Assembly (NCBI GenBank): GCA_020446815.1
Contig: JAGRDY010000018.1
Coordinates: forward strand, 1-64,000
Source: Paracoccaceae bacterium
GTDB lineage: Bacteria; Pseudomonadota; Alphaproteobacteria; Rhodobacterales; Rhodobacteraceae
Direction: 5' to 3'
Length of the DNA stretch: 64,000 nucleotides
The position numbers and the translations under genes are program-made. The notes below the pieces were generated by a model. The model was given only the letters and a program-made list of their open reading frames with translations. It searched no databases and was not told the origin of the DNA. Below, piece by piece: positions 21,594 through 31,451 of the stretch; within the stretch, counting starts at the first letter, position 1; each line of letters opens with the position of its first letter.

Positions 21594-22040
21594 TCAGTCG
21601 AACTTGCGGCTTGGCGCCAGAACCAGCGCTTCGCCTTTCAGCACAACCGTATCGCCCACTGCGCAATGGGTTTCAAGGGTCACACGCCGCCGGGCATGGT
21701 CAATCGACAGAACTTTCACCTCGGCATAGACGACATCGCCGGGGCGCACGGGGGCCATGAACCTGAGGCTCTGGCCAAGATAGACCGTGCCGTGCCCGGG
21801 CAGCTGTTCGCCGATCACGGCTGAAATCAGCCCCGCGGTCAGCATCCCATGGGCAATCCGGCCTTCGAAGATGGTTTCGCGGGCATAATCCTCATCCAGA
21901 TGCACCGGATTGCGGTCTGTCGAAACTTCGGCAAAAAGCTCGATGTCGTGATCGGTAATCTCCTTTTGCAGATAGCGCGTCATGCCGATTTCGAGATCTT
22001 CGATACAGATCGTCCCGCGTGGTTGATTGTCGAGCATCAT
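21594..22040 (-). CDS. MaoC family dehydratase
   Basis: This 148-residue hot-dog-fold protein resembles (R)-specific enoyl-CoA hydratases. The hydratase-2 motif appears as FAEVSTDRNPVHLDEDYA near residues 38-54, including the catalytic Asp and His, followed by FEGRIAHGMLTAGLIS. The acyl substrate is unknown. The start is uncertain: ATG at 22040 is used, with ATG at 22037 and TTG at 22052 also in frame and none with a strong ribosome binding site. A good promoter lies just upstream. It is the first gene of the maoC-ribF-ycgN-threonine aldolase operon. Confidence 0.85.
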   Translation of the reverse strand: MMLDNQPRGTICIEDLEIGMTRYLQKEITDHDIELFAEVSTDRNPVHLDEDYARETIFEGRIAHGMLTAGLISAVIGEQLPGHGTVYLGQSLRFMAPVRPGDVVYAEVKVLSIDHARRRVTLETHCAVGDTVVLKGEALVLAPSRKFD

Positions 22041-22070
22041 CGCGAATCCCAAAGGTTCATGTTGCAGTGC

Positions 22071-22099
22071 AGCATAGCGGATGGAATGAGGTTGTGCAA
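22071..22099 (-). promoter_or_regulatory. Promoter of the maoC-ribF operon
   Basis: Read on the minus strand, TTGCAC (22099-22094) is followed after exactly 17 bp by TATGCT (22076-22071), close to the vegetative sigma consensus. Transcription would start about 25 nt before the maoC ATG. Confidence 0.6.
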
Positions 22100-22167
22100 T
22101 GCGGCCATGAAACTATAAACCAAAACAGACATAATAATCGTAATATTATTGCCGAACTGTCATCGGT

Positions 22168-23052
22168 CTAGCGGAAATTGCCGATACTGTATGTCGGAGA
22201 AAGTTGCAGCCCCCTTAGCCAGCCATCCAGCTTTCGGGCATCGGGCGATTGTGCATCAGGCCCAAAACGGGCGGACTCCAGCCCGCCGGTGACAAAGAGC
22301 GTATCAATCCCTTCGCCGATGCCGCCAAGGATATCTGTCCTGATACCGTCGCCGATGGCTAACGTCTTGTCGCTATCTGGTGCCCTGCCGGTAAGTTCGG
22401 CCACCCTGCGGCGTGCAAGGTCGTAGATCGGTGGATGCGGTTTGCCGAAATAGAGGCTTTCGCCGCCCATTTCTTCATAAAGCGCCGCAAGCGCGCCGCC
22501 ACAATAGATCCGCTTGTCGCCCAGATCGACCGCCAGGTCGGGGTTGGCACACAAGAGCTTCAGACCCCTAGCCTTGGCGGCCAGGAAAATGCCGCGGTAA
22601 TCCTCCGGCGTTTCGGTCTGATCGTCAAAAAGGCCCGTGCAGACAATGCCCTCGGCCTCATCCAGGGAAACGCGCAAAATCGGTTCCGCGCCGGCAAAAC
22701 CGGCTGGAACCTGCTCGAAGAAGCCCAGATCCTTTTTGGGCCCGAGATGATAGACACGCCGGCCGACCGCACCGGAAAACAGGGCCGCTTGTGCTGCGTC
22801 GCCGGAAGTGACGATGGTGTCAAAGGCGTCGGATGGCACGCCAAGCCGGGCAAGTTGCGCAGCCACAAAGGAATTCGGCCGTGGGGCGTTGGTCAGCAGA
22901 ACGACATGACCGCCGCTTTCGCGAAAACCCTGCAAGGCCAGTACCGCCGCCGGAAAAGCGGCCTTGCCGTTGTGCAGACATCCCCAGAGGTCGCACAACA
23001 GCGTTTCATACCGCGCGGCGATCTCGGCAAAGGTCTGGATGAGTCGGGTCAT
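22168..23052 (-). CDS. HAD-superfamily IIA hydrolase (TIGR01459-like)
   Basis: This 294-residue protein resembles NagD-type HAD phosphatases. Motif I reads CDLWGCLHNG near residue 22: the nucleophilic Asp is present, but Trp replaces the second Asp, as I recall for this subfamily. Motif II is LLTNAPRP near 55 and motif IV includes AIGDGIRTDILGGIGEGIDT near 235. The cap domain lies between. The start is ambiguous; ATG 23052 (MTRLIQTFAEIAARY) is used, with ATG 23067 also in frame. The substrate is unknown. The ppaC gene lies upstream on the same strand, separated by a terminator. Confidence 0.8.
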   Translation of the reverse strand: MTRLIQTFAEIAARYETLLCDLWGCLHNGKAAFPAAVLALQGFRESGGHVVLLTNAPRPNSFVAAQLARLGVPSDAFDTIVTSGDAAQAALFSGAVGRRVYHLGPKKDLGFFEQVPAGFAGAEPILRVSLDEAEGIVCTGLFDDQTETPEDYRGIFLAAKARGLKLLCANPDLAVDLGDKRIYCGGALAALYEEMGGESLYFGKPHPPIYDLARRRVAELTGRAPDSDKTLAIGDGIRTDILGGIGEGIDTLFVTGGLESARFGPDAQSPDARKLDGWLRGLQLSPTYSIGNFR

Positions 23053-23103
23053 GCAGGATGTTTCCATTTTGTCTAAGACCCGTGCATTCGATCACGGACG
23101 CAA

Positions 23104-23130
23104 GAACGAAAGGGTGCCCTACGGCACCCG
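23104..23130 (-). terminator. Terminator of the pyrophosphatase gene
   Basis: On the minus strand GGGTGCC, a short loop and GGCACCC form a strong hairpin (arms at about 23123-23129 and 23112-23118), followed by TTTCGTTCTT. It lies just past the stop at 23152. Confidence 0.7.
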
Positions 23131-23151
23131 TGTTTGGGGCTTCGTTCCTGA

Positions 23152-24069
23152 TCAGTGTTTCAGCGCCGGGATGATCTGTTTCTTGCGGCTCATGATACCG
23201 GGCAGAACCACCGTGTCGCCCGATACTTCGGCACCAAAGCTCGCCTCGGCCAACCGCTTGACCAAGTCGTTGGGCACAAGAAGTGTCGCCTCCTCGCGCA
23301 GGATGTCGATGACAAACAGCAAGACCTGATCGGCCCCGTCCTCTTTGGCGACATCGGCCATTGACGCCATGAGGCTGGCCTTGCGGTCCAGTACGACCTT
23401 GGGGGAGGTCGTTTCCAGAACCGAGACGCGCAATTGTTTGCCTGCAAGCTCGTATTCCTTGGAATCCATGCGCAAAAGCTCGGCATCGGTAAAGGCCGAC
23501 ACATCGGACTTGGCGGCAAAAAGTTCGGCAGAGTAGTCGGGAATCGAGACCCCGAGTTCAGCCGCAAGTCTTTCGGCCAGAGCCCGGTCATGATCGGTGG
23601 TCGTGGGAGAGCGGAAGGCCAGCGTATCGGACAGGATGCATGACAACATCGCGCCCTTGATCGGATCGGGCATTTTGGCGGCATCCATCCCCATGAGGTC
23701 ATGCATGATGGTGGCGGTACACGCCAACGGCCGGATGGTGATGTCGATCGGCCCCTTGGTTTTCAGGCCGCCCGCAAGCATGTGGTGATCGATGACCTGC
23801 ACCACTTGGGCGTCGTTGATCGAGGTGGGCAATTCGGCCAGGTTGTTGGTGTCGACGACGACACAGCAGTCGCCTGCGGCAACGTCGGTGATGATCTCGG
23901 GTTTGGGCAGGCCCCAGCGTTGCAGAACAAAAGCGGCCTCGGTGTTGGGTTCGCCCAGAAGCTTCGCCTCGGCGGGGGTGCCTTTGATCTCGGTCAGATA
24001 CCAGGCCCAGACGATGGGCGAACCGGTTGAATCGGTGTCGGGAGATTTGTGGCCGAAAACCTTTATCAT
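23152..24069 (-). CDS. ppaC: Manganese-dependent inorganic pyrophosphatase (family II)
   Basis: This 305-residue DHH-family enzyme hydrolyses pyrophosphate to phosphate, pulling biosynthetic reactions forward. The metal-binding HKSPDTDS motif lies at residues 7-14, the second acidic ligand is in VVVDTNN near 72, and the DHH signature is in VIDHHMLAGG near 93. The C-terminal DHHA2 domain ends with LVKRLAEASFG and the typical VLPGIMSRKKQIIPAL, which contains the substrate-binding RKKQ. Length is normal for the family. Confidence 0.95.
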   Translation of the reverse strand: MIKVFGHKSPDTDSTGSPIVWAWYLTEIKGTPAEAKLLGEPNTEAAFVLQRWGLPKPEIITDVAAGDCCVVVDTNNLAELPTSINDAQVVQVIDHHMLAGGLKTKGPIDITIRPLACTATIMHDLMGMDAAKMPDPIKGAMLSCILSDTLAFRSPTTTDHDRALAERLAAELGVSIPDYSAELFAAKSDVSAFTDAELLRMDSKEYELAGKQLRVSVLETTSPKVVLDRKASLMASMADVAKEDGADQVLLFVIDILREEATLLVPNDLVKRLAEASFGAEVSGDTVVLPGIMSRKKQIIPALKH

Positions 24070-24180
24070 GATATTTGCGTCTTTCGTTGCGGAAGTGGAC
24101 TGAAATCGTGGGCCTTATAGGAACATGCGCCGGGGAAGTCACGCAGCAAGACACCGGTGCCGCGACAGATGCCCGCGCGC

Positions 24181-24207
24181 TCGCGCGCCCGGTCTCGCGC
24201 GCCCGGT
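24181..24207. repeat. Short tandem direct repeat
   Basis: TCGCGCGCCCGGT occurs at 24181-24193 and again at 24195-24207, a 14-base period repeated twice. It lies between ppaC and the TraB/GumN gene, just past the latter's stop. Probably a simple duplication. Confidence 0.6.
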
Positions 24208-24219
24208 GTAGTCGGGCTG

Positions 24220-25212
24220 TCAGAGATCAAGCCGTTCGAGGGTGAAGCCTTCGCGTTCCAAAAGCGCCAGCACACCGTCCTTGCCCGACAGATGCAGTGC
24301 GCCGAAGGCCGCGAAGACGGGGCCCTGGTCGAGCGCGCCCAGCATGACCGGGATCCATGCGCGGTTGCGGCGATGGATCAGCACCTCTTCCATCGCGGCG
24401 AATTCGGCATCTACCGCGCTGCGGGAATGGTCGGGCAGGGCATAACTCATCAATTTTCCCAACTCCCAGATCGCCCGTGCGTCCTGGTCGAAATAGAGGT
24501 CGGCCATGGTGGCGCTCTGATCTTCTGCATTGCCGTCCATCGCCACTGTCGTGCGGATGATGTCGAGCTGCCGCTCAAGCCCCATCGCGTCAAAAATGGT
24601 GAATACCGCATCGAAGGGCTCCAGCGCGCGCACCGGAACCCCGGATGCCCGCGCCAAGTCGATGACGCGGGTATCCAGCCCCTCGGGTTTGTGCTGAAGA
24701 TAGTTCCTGGCGCAAGGCGGGATCGACAGCAGAGCCGCGACCAGCCAGGGCTGCATCTTGGCGGCCAAAAAGGCCGGGATATCCCGCGCGCGCATCGCCG
24801 CTGACAGCGCCTGCCAATCCGCCTCTCCCAGCATTTCGGGCAATGTCGGCCCATCGGTCAGAAACATGAGCGCGGGATCTTGTGCGACGGCGGCTTGCAG
24901 TTTCCTCTGTTCCGCCGGCCCGGCCTCTACCAGAACGACTGCAGCGGTATCAATCAGCGGCGCAAGTTTTTCGGCGGTGGCGTCATGTCGCGGGTCGTCG
25001 AGATGGTAGGTGCCGGCAAGATAAATCGTCGAGGCGCCCCGCGTGGCGCGCCAGAAGTTTCCCTTTGCATGGGGTTGCGCATCGACGGCCGCACGCAGTG
25101 CCGCCAGATCGTCCGGGGCCATCGCCGCAAGCAGGTTCGTTCCGCCGCAGTTGGCCTGAGCCGAAAGGTTTCCAAGAGCGAGCAACAGGCCCGCAACAAT
25201 GGATCGCAACAT
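24220..25212 (-). CDS. TraB/GumN family protein, exported
   Basis: This 330-residue protein has a signal peptide (MLRSIVAGLLLALGNLSAQA), so it is likely periplasmic. The body fits the TraB/GumN family: STIYLAGTYHLDDPRHD near residue 60, with the Gly-x-x-His motif, VVLVEAG near 91, EGLDTRVIDLA near 178, and a C-terminal FAAFGALHLSGKDGVLALL with the second Gly-x-x-His-Leu motif. The family is related to Tiki-type metalloproteases, but enzymatic activity in bacteria is not settled. It is divergent from groES. Confidence 0.82.
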   Translation of the reverse strand: MLRSIVAGLLLALGNLSAQANCGGTNLLAAMAPDDLAALRAAVDAQPHAKGNFWRATRGASTIYLAGTYHLDDPRHDATAEKLAPLIDTAAVVLVEAGPAEQRKLQAAVAQDPALMFLTDGPTLPEMLGEADWQALSAAMRARDIPAFLAAKMQPWLVAALLSIPPCARNYLQHKPEGLDTRVIDLARASGVPVRALEPFDAVFTIFDAMGLERQLDIIRTTVAMDGNAEDQSATMADLYFDQDARAIWELGKLMSYALPDHSRSAVDAEFAAMEEVLIHRRNRAWIPVMLGALDQGPVFAAFGALHLSGKDGVLALLEREGFTLERLDL

Positions 25213-25317
25213 GAAACCTTCCCTTGGTCAGGATGCAGACGGAAACGCTACACCTCATATATGGCACTGGCGCGGCGGCCCTTCCATGAAGGGTGAAAAT
25301 TTTCTCGACAAAGAGTG

Positions 25318-25346
25318 TTGACACGCATCCGTGTGATGCCTAGTTA
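25318..25346 (+). promoter_or_regulatory. Likely groESL promoter
   Basis: TTGACA (25318-25323) is a perfect -35. The matching -10 about 17 bp downstream is weak (TAGTTA, 25341-25346). The CIRCE operator begins 8 bp later, where transcription should start. Confidence 0.5.
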
Positions 25347-25353
25347 CCGCCCG

Positions 25354-25380
25354 TTAGCACTCACCACGTGTGAGTGCTAA
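25354..25380. promoter_or_regulatory. CIRCE operator (HrcA binding site)
   Basis: TTAGCACTC (25354-25362), nine bases, then GAGTGCTAA (25372-25380): an exact match to the CIRCE consensus. HrcA binds CIRCE to repress chaperone operons when GroEL is plentiful. It lies between the promoter and the groES ribosome binding site. Confidence 0.97.
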
Positions 25381-25415
25381 CGTATCTAAACCTGGAACCT
25401 AAGGAGTGTTACCAG

Positions 25416-25703
25416 ATGGCATTTAAACCGCTGCATGACCGTGTACTGGTTCGCCGCATCGAAAGCGACGAAAAGACCAAGGGCGGATTGATCATCCCCG
25501 ATAGCGCCAAGGAAAAGCCCGCCGAGGGCGAGATCATTTCCGTGGGCGAAGGTGCGCGCAAGGATTCCGGCGAGCTGATTGCTCCGTCGGTAAAAGCCGG
25601 TGACCGCGTCCTCTTTGGCAAATGGTCGGGCACCGAAGTGACCCTTGACGGCAAAGAGCTGCTGATCATGAAAGAAAGCGACATCCTGGGCACCATCGCC
25701 TGA
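25416..25703 (+). CDS. groES: Co-chaperonin GroES
   Basis: GroES (95 residues) forms the heptameric lid of the GroEL folding chamber. It opens with [16 protein letters not shown], has the mobile loop around [16 protein letters not shown] at residues 18-34, and ends with [15 protein letters not shown] chose the ATG at 25416 because AAGGAG (25401-25406) sits 9 nt upstream; the in-frame start at 25374 lies inside the CIRCE operator. groEL follows after 50 bp. Confidence 0.98.
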   Translation: MAFKPLHDRVLVRRIESDEKTKGGLIIPDSAKEKPAEGEIISVGEGARKDSGELIAPSVKAGDRVLFGKWSGTEVTLDGKELLIMKESDILGTIA

Positions 25704-25723
25704 GATTGACCGCATATCCATAA

Positions 25724-27406
<1,683 letters not shown>

Positions 27407-27435
27407 TCACGCCGTTCCCGTCCGGAACGATCCTG

Positions 27436-27460
27436 GGGCCCCGCGTTGCGGGGCCCTTTT
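27436..27460 (+). terminator. Intrinsic terminator of groESL
   Basis: GGGCCCCGC (27436-27444) pairs perfectly with GCGGGGCCC (27448-27456) over a three-base loop, followed by TTTT. It lies about 30 bp after the groEL stop. Confidence 0.9.
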
Positions 27461-27612
27461 CGTTGGGTGAAGTTATCTTCCGGAGGCCCTTGCGGGCCAT
27501 GGTTTTTGCCTCGCGTTCCCGCGCTGCGGGATCGTTCGGGTCGCCTGCGGCGCGAGTATTTTTACAAAGAAGAATTTGCGGGCCGGGCGATCGGGATGGG
27601 TTCGATGGGGCC

Positions 27613-27711
27613 GTCGAACGCCTCAACAACCGCCCCGGAAAATGCCTTGGTTACCACACCCCAGATCAGGTATTCAGAGCCGAAACCCAATCCCTTGCGC
27701 TGGCAAGCTGA
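27613..27711 (+). pseudogene. Remnant of an IS30-family transposase (C-terminal end)
   Basis: The frame from 27613 to the stop at 27711 reads VERLNNRPGKCLGYHTPDQV then FRAETQSLALAS. The LNNRPRKCLGY-TP-EVF pattern is the well-known C-terminal tail of IS30-family transposases, after the last catalytic glutamate. Only about 32 residues remain. Upstream sequence in the same frame is unrelated and the catalytic DDE domain is gone. No flanking inverted repeats are recognisable. It marks an old insertion at the edge of the glycosyltransferase genes that follow. Confidence 0.75.
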
Positions 27712-27738
27712 ATCCAGGCAACGCTGGAATAGTTATTT

Positions 27739-28656
27739 TCATTCATCCAACCCCGTCATTTCGTCCAGGGGCGCGGCGTCTTCCGGATGGTCGGGGGTCA
27801 GTCGTCTTACATATTTCACCCCGGTTTGCTCGGTCAGAATGTCATGTGCAACCTTGTGCAGGCCGGCATCGCGCAGATTCCTGGTGCGGCGATAATGCAC
27901 TGTAAAGATGTCCCTGTCCTCGGGAAGTGGCTTGCCCCGCAACTTGCCGCCCATGATGAAATGTTGCTCTTCGGGCAGCAGGTTCCAATTCAGACCGGCG
28001 CGCCGGATCGCCACCGGAAGCGACATCTGGTCAAGGTAGGGGCGGCGGTTGTCGAGGGTTTCGATCTTGTCCAGGCGGCGTGCCGTCTGATACCAGACAT
28101 CGGCAAAGCGGCCGTGTTTGCCGCCGCTTTCAGGGAAAACGACCAGGCCAGAGCTGAAATAGGGAATTACCGGATCGGTGGATTGGCGCATCAGCGCCAA
28201 ACGCTCGGCCGGGATCGGCATGTCGAAGGCCCCATAAATGGTATTCCAGATGGATTGATCCGCCCAAAGCATGGATGCGGCAACCGAACAGGAGACATGC
28301 CCTTCGGCGATCAGGTTTTCGGGGCGGTTGTCACGCAAAAAGAGCACATCGGAATCGACGAATGCGGAATAGGCGCTTTCACGGGGTTGTACGGATGCAA
28401 TGATCTTGTTGCCATGAGGATAATCGCTGTCCCAGACACCTTGGGTTTTCATGGGCCTGATTTCGCTATCCATCATTTCATGGGCCTTGAAAACCGCGGG
28501 GTGCAGCTCGTCCATCCGATGCTCGGGGCAATAGCCTATCGCTTTGACATCGGCAGAAAAGAACCGGCGGATCGATGCGAGCAGGGTGCAGGCGTAGATC
28601 TGATAGTCAGGCGGCTCGACAATGTAGAAAAAGGTCAGTTCGGGCGCTTTGCTCAT
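27739..28656 (-). CDS. Putative glycosyltransferase, GT-A fold (DxD motif)
   Basis: This 305-residue protein likely transfers a sugar from a nucleotide donor. It begins with an early beta-strand region (LTFFYIVEPPDYQIYACTLL) and has the motif SAFVDSDVLFL near residue 100, whose Asp-Ser-Asp fits the metal-binding DxD of GT-A enzymes. FSSGLVVFPESGG near 167 resembles the acceptor region of GT8-like proteins. I chose the ATG at 28656, 10 bp after the upstream gene's stop; earlier in-frame sequence is a shadow of that gene. The two form a pair beside an IS30 remnant. The exact CAZy family is uncertain. Confidence 0.6.
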   Translation of the reverse strand: MSKAPELTFFYIVEPPDYQIYACTLLASIRRFFSADVKAIGYCPEHRMDELHPAVFKAHEMMDSEIRPMKTQGVWDSDYPHGNKIIASVQPRESAYSAFVDSDVLFLRDNRPENLIAEGHVSCSVAASMLWADQSIWNTIYGAFDMPIPAERLALMRQSTDPVIPYFSSGLVVFPESGGKHGRFADVWYQTARRLDKIETLDNRRPYLDQMSLPVAIRRAGLNWNLLPEEQHFIMGGKLRGKPLPEDRDIFTVHYRRTRNLRDAGLHKVAHDILTEQTGVKYVRRLTPDHPEDAAPLDEMTGLDE

Positions 28657-28666
28657 CTGTCCAAGC

Positions 28667-29482
28667 TTACTCTTCCAGCGCCTTGTCGGGATCGAGACCG
28701 ATTTCTTCGCACATTCGGAAGGCGAATGAGCCCGGCAAGGGCGGGTTCTTGCGCCACCAAGGCCTGGTGCCGTTGGTATAAAGATGCACCGACAGTGTGT
28801 TGTCGGTGAAATGGTCTTCGACCCGGCCGTAGGGATCAAAGAAGATATCGTTGAGCTGGAACGGCACCGGGTAGAGATAGTCGTGGCTGAGCGCCTTGTG
28901 GAAATCGCCGGTCCGTTGGGCGAAATGGGTAAAAGCCTGTGGCCCGAAGGCAGTACGCTCGGCATTGTAGATGCGCACCGCGAGGGGCAGCGACGGGTCC
29001 TGTCTGGCCAGCCGCTTGCGCTGTTGCTTGTTGAACCAGGCCGGCGCATCGGGCAGGTTTTCGTAGTAGTCCATCAGGAGATGAATCAACTCACCCTCTG
29101 GCGGGATATAGACGACGCCGCAGTTCAAGGCGCCGCGAAAGCCATGGCCGGCAAAGATGTTGTGCATCTCGTCCGGGAAGGGCCGGTGGCAAAAGGCATC
29201 GCAGTCGATCCACACGGCATCGGTTTTCTGGATCATCTTGTAGCGAAAGACGTTGGAGAGAAAGGATTCACTGGTCTGGCTGACGATATCCATGTCCAGG
29301 GGCATGATTTCCGCTGCAGGGCGCACGTCGACGCCCGCGGGCACATTGGTGACGGTGTCGGCGCAGTAAAGCGTTGTCGGATGTCCCTGCCTGACATGGC
29401 TGAGCAGGCACAATTGATTGAGATACTGAAGCTTCTCACCGATCCACAACGATGCAACCGGTCTGCGAACAGGAACTGCCAT
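28667..29482 (-). CDS. Putative glycosyltransferase (GT32/capsule type)
   Basis: This 271-residue protein resembles sugar transferases related to GT32 and capsule enzymes: WIGEKLQYLNQLCLLSHVRQGH near residues 13-34, then SNVFRYKMIQKTDAVWIDCDAFCHRPF near 76-102. The Asp-Cys-Asp there fits a DxD metal site. ALNCGVVYIPPEGELIH follows near 118. Start is the ATG at 29482. It is the first of a two-gene pair with the transferase ending at 27739, and is divergent from the fusion gene at 29598, so the three probably make one surface structure. Confidence 0.6.
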   Translation of the reverse strand: MAVPVRRPVASLWIGEKLQYLNQLCLLSHVRQGHPTTLYCADTVTNVPAGVDVRPAAEIMPLDMDIVSQTSESFLSNVFRYKMIQKTDAVWIDCDAFCHRPFPDEMHNIFAGHGFRGALNCGVVYIPPEGELIHLLMDYYENLPDAPAWFNKQQRKRLARQDPSLPLAVRIYNAERTAFGPQAFTHFAQRTGDFHKALSHDYLYPVPFQLNDIFFDPYGRVEDHFTDNTLSVHLYTNGTRPWWRKNPPLPGSFAFRMCEEIGLDPDKALEE

Positions 29483-29597
29483 CTTAGCCTCGTGTCAACA
29501 ATCACCTGACAAAGTGATTTTTTTTGCCTTTCCGTGAATAGTGCCCTATCGGTTTGGCTGTGTCCAGTATGGGTGGAAAGCTTCGCTGAACGAAGAG

Positions 29598-31451
29598 ATG
29601 AGGCAAAAACAGGTTTTGGCGCAACAGACGAAAAGAACCGCGACGGCGCCGGAAAATGTGCCTTTTCCCGATGGGTTGGCCACGCGCAAGAGCCCCCATG
29701 GCCGGATCACCGCCGTGTCGATGATGAAGGATGAAGGGCCTTTCTTGCTGGAATGGGTCGCCCATCATTTGGCGATCGGGTTCACCGATATTGTCGTCTA
29801 CACCAATGACTGCACCGACGGTACCGACAAGATGTTGATGCGGCTTGAAGAAATGGGGCTGGCCTATCACAGGGTCAACGATATCCCCGCTGGCCTGCGC
29901 CCGCAGCCATCGGCGATCAAATATGCCCAGAATGAGCCGCTGGTCGGGACAAGCGATTGGGTAATGGTGTTCGACGCGGATGAATTCCTGTGCATCAAAC
30001 TTGGCGACGGCAGTCTCGACGGGCTGATTTCGGCGGCCAAGAAAAGGGGTGCCAACGGCATTGTCGTGACCTGGCGGATTTTCGGATCGGGCGGAGTGGA
30101 GGATTGGTCGCGTGATCCGGTGACCGAGCAGTATCTGCGGGCCGCCCCCCCTGATTGGAACAAGGGCTGGGGCGTCAAAACGCTGTTTCAGTATGATCCG
30201 CAGTACTGGAAGCTGGGTATTCACCGGCCCAAGATGAAAAACAAGTGGCTGAAAACCGATTACCCCGAGACGGTTCATTGGGTGAACGGGTCGGGCCTGC
30301 CGATGGAGGAATATTTCAAGTTTCGCGGCTGGCGGTCGATCGCGCGTACGATCGGCTATGACTGGGCGCAGATGAACCACTATGCGATCAAATCGGTCGA
30401 CAGCTATGCAATCCGCAAGTTTCGCGGCAACGTCAATTTCAAGAAAGACAAATACAACGCGGATTACTGGGCCTTGCAGGACCGGAACGAGGTGCGCGAC
30501 GACACCATGCTGCGTTATTCAGAGGCCCGGCGGCAGATATTCGAGGCTTTGCTGCGCGATTCGGTGCTGCATGATCTGCATTTTGCGGCATTACAACGGG
30601 CCGAGGCGCAGTTGGCGGAATTCAAGCAAACCGATGCCTACCGGACCATGGCCGCAGGGTTGAAAAAGGCCGGTGGAGTGCCCATCACCGCTGTTGCGGC
30701 CAAGCCGCCCAAAGCCCGTGATCCGAAAAAGATCGAAGCGCTGATGTCGCGGGTGGAAAAGCTGGCCAGCGAAAAACAAGCCGCCCGACGCAGGGCCGCC
30801 CTGGAGGACGGCGAAGCGCGCAATGCGCCGCTTTATGTGCCTGAACCGTTGCCGATGGCGGCTGACGCGGGGCAAAGTTGGCATGAAAATCACGAGATAA
30901 GATTGCCTGGCGATCCAAACCTTTTCACCATGGCGGCATTGGGCCAGATCGCTGAGGGAAAGTTTGAACGCGCATTGGCGCGCAACCTTCCGAAAATCCT
31001 CTCTGCCAGCACATCGCATGCCGAATTCGGTGCCGGATGCGGGTTCCTGGCCGCGCATCTGTCGAAATTGCTGCCGCAAATGGCGCAGTTTGTAACCGAA
31101 GCGAACCGCAATCTCCATGATGCCATTTCGCGCATCTGGGCGCTGAACGGCGTGACGGGGGGATCGAATCTGGTGCTGAGGGCCGGGCAAACGCCCGAGA
31201 CCCTGCCAACGCTGCTGACGCAATTGCGCCCGACCAGCCTCGCGCTGGGCGATCCCGAACTTGATCCGGCACAATTGGCGATGGCGTTCACTGCGTCGGG
31301 CATCGCACCGCCGAGCGTTCTTTATCTGACCGGGCGCGCTCAGGCGCGGTTTGATGGCGAGCCAGACGCCTATGAGGAACTGTTTTGCGCATTGGGGCTA
31401 AATCACCGCCTGCCGTTTGATTTCACGATTGCCGTGCCCGCACCCGTGTGA
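29598..31451 (+). CDS. Glycosyltransferase fused to a methyltransferase-like domain
   Basis: This 617-residue protein appears bifunctional. Residues about 35-310 match GT2/GT92-like transferases: ITAVSMMKDEGPFLLEWVAHH, VVYTNDCTDGTDKM, and MVFDADEFLCI with its DAD metal motif near 135. A charged linker around 345-420 is rich in Lys, Ala and Glu. Residues from about 460 look like a class I methyltransferase, with AEFGAGCGFLAAHLSKLLP as the SAM-binding loop. The start is uncertain: ATG 29598 is preceded by GAAGAG with no spacing, and GTG 29541 lacks any ribosome binding site. Neighbours are two divergent glycosyltransferases. Confidence 0.65.
   Translation: MRQKQVLAQQTKRTATAPENVPFPDGLATRKSPHGRITAVSMMKDEGPFLLEWVAHHLAIGFTDIVVYTNDCTDGTDKMLMRLEEMGLAYHRVNDIPAGLRPQPSAIKYAQNEPLVGTSDWVMVFDADEFLCIKLGDGSLDGLISAAKKRGANGIVVTWRIFGSGGVEDWSRDPVTEQYLRAAPPDWNKGWGVKTLFQYDPQYWKLGIHRPKMKNKWLKTDYPETVHWVNGSGLPMEEYFKFRGWRSIARTIGYDWAQMNHYAIKSVDSYAIRKFRGNVNFKKDKYNADYWALQDRNEVRDDTMLRYSEARRQIFEALLRDSVLHDLHFAALQRAEAQLAEFKQTDAYRTMAAGLKKAGGVPITAVAAKPPKARDPKKIEALMSRVEKLASEKQAARRRAALEDGEARNAPLYVPEPLPMAADAGQSWHENHEIRLPGDPNLFTMAALGQIAEGKFERALARNLPKILSASTSHAEFGAGCGFLAAHLSKLLPQMAQFVTEANRNLHDAISRIWALNGVTGGSNLVLRAGQTPETLPTLLTQLRPTSLALGDPELDPAQLAMAFTASGIAPPSVLYLTGRAQARFDGEPDAYEELFCALGLNHRLPFDFTIAVPAPV

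Noticed and set aside
24160-24215. GC-rich stretch considered as a tRNA or structured RNA
   Set aside because: It does not fold into a cloverleaf and lacks the conserved T-loop; it is explained by a 14-bp tandem duplication.
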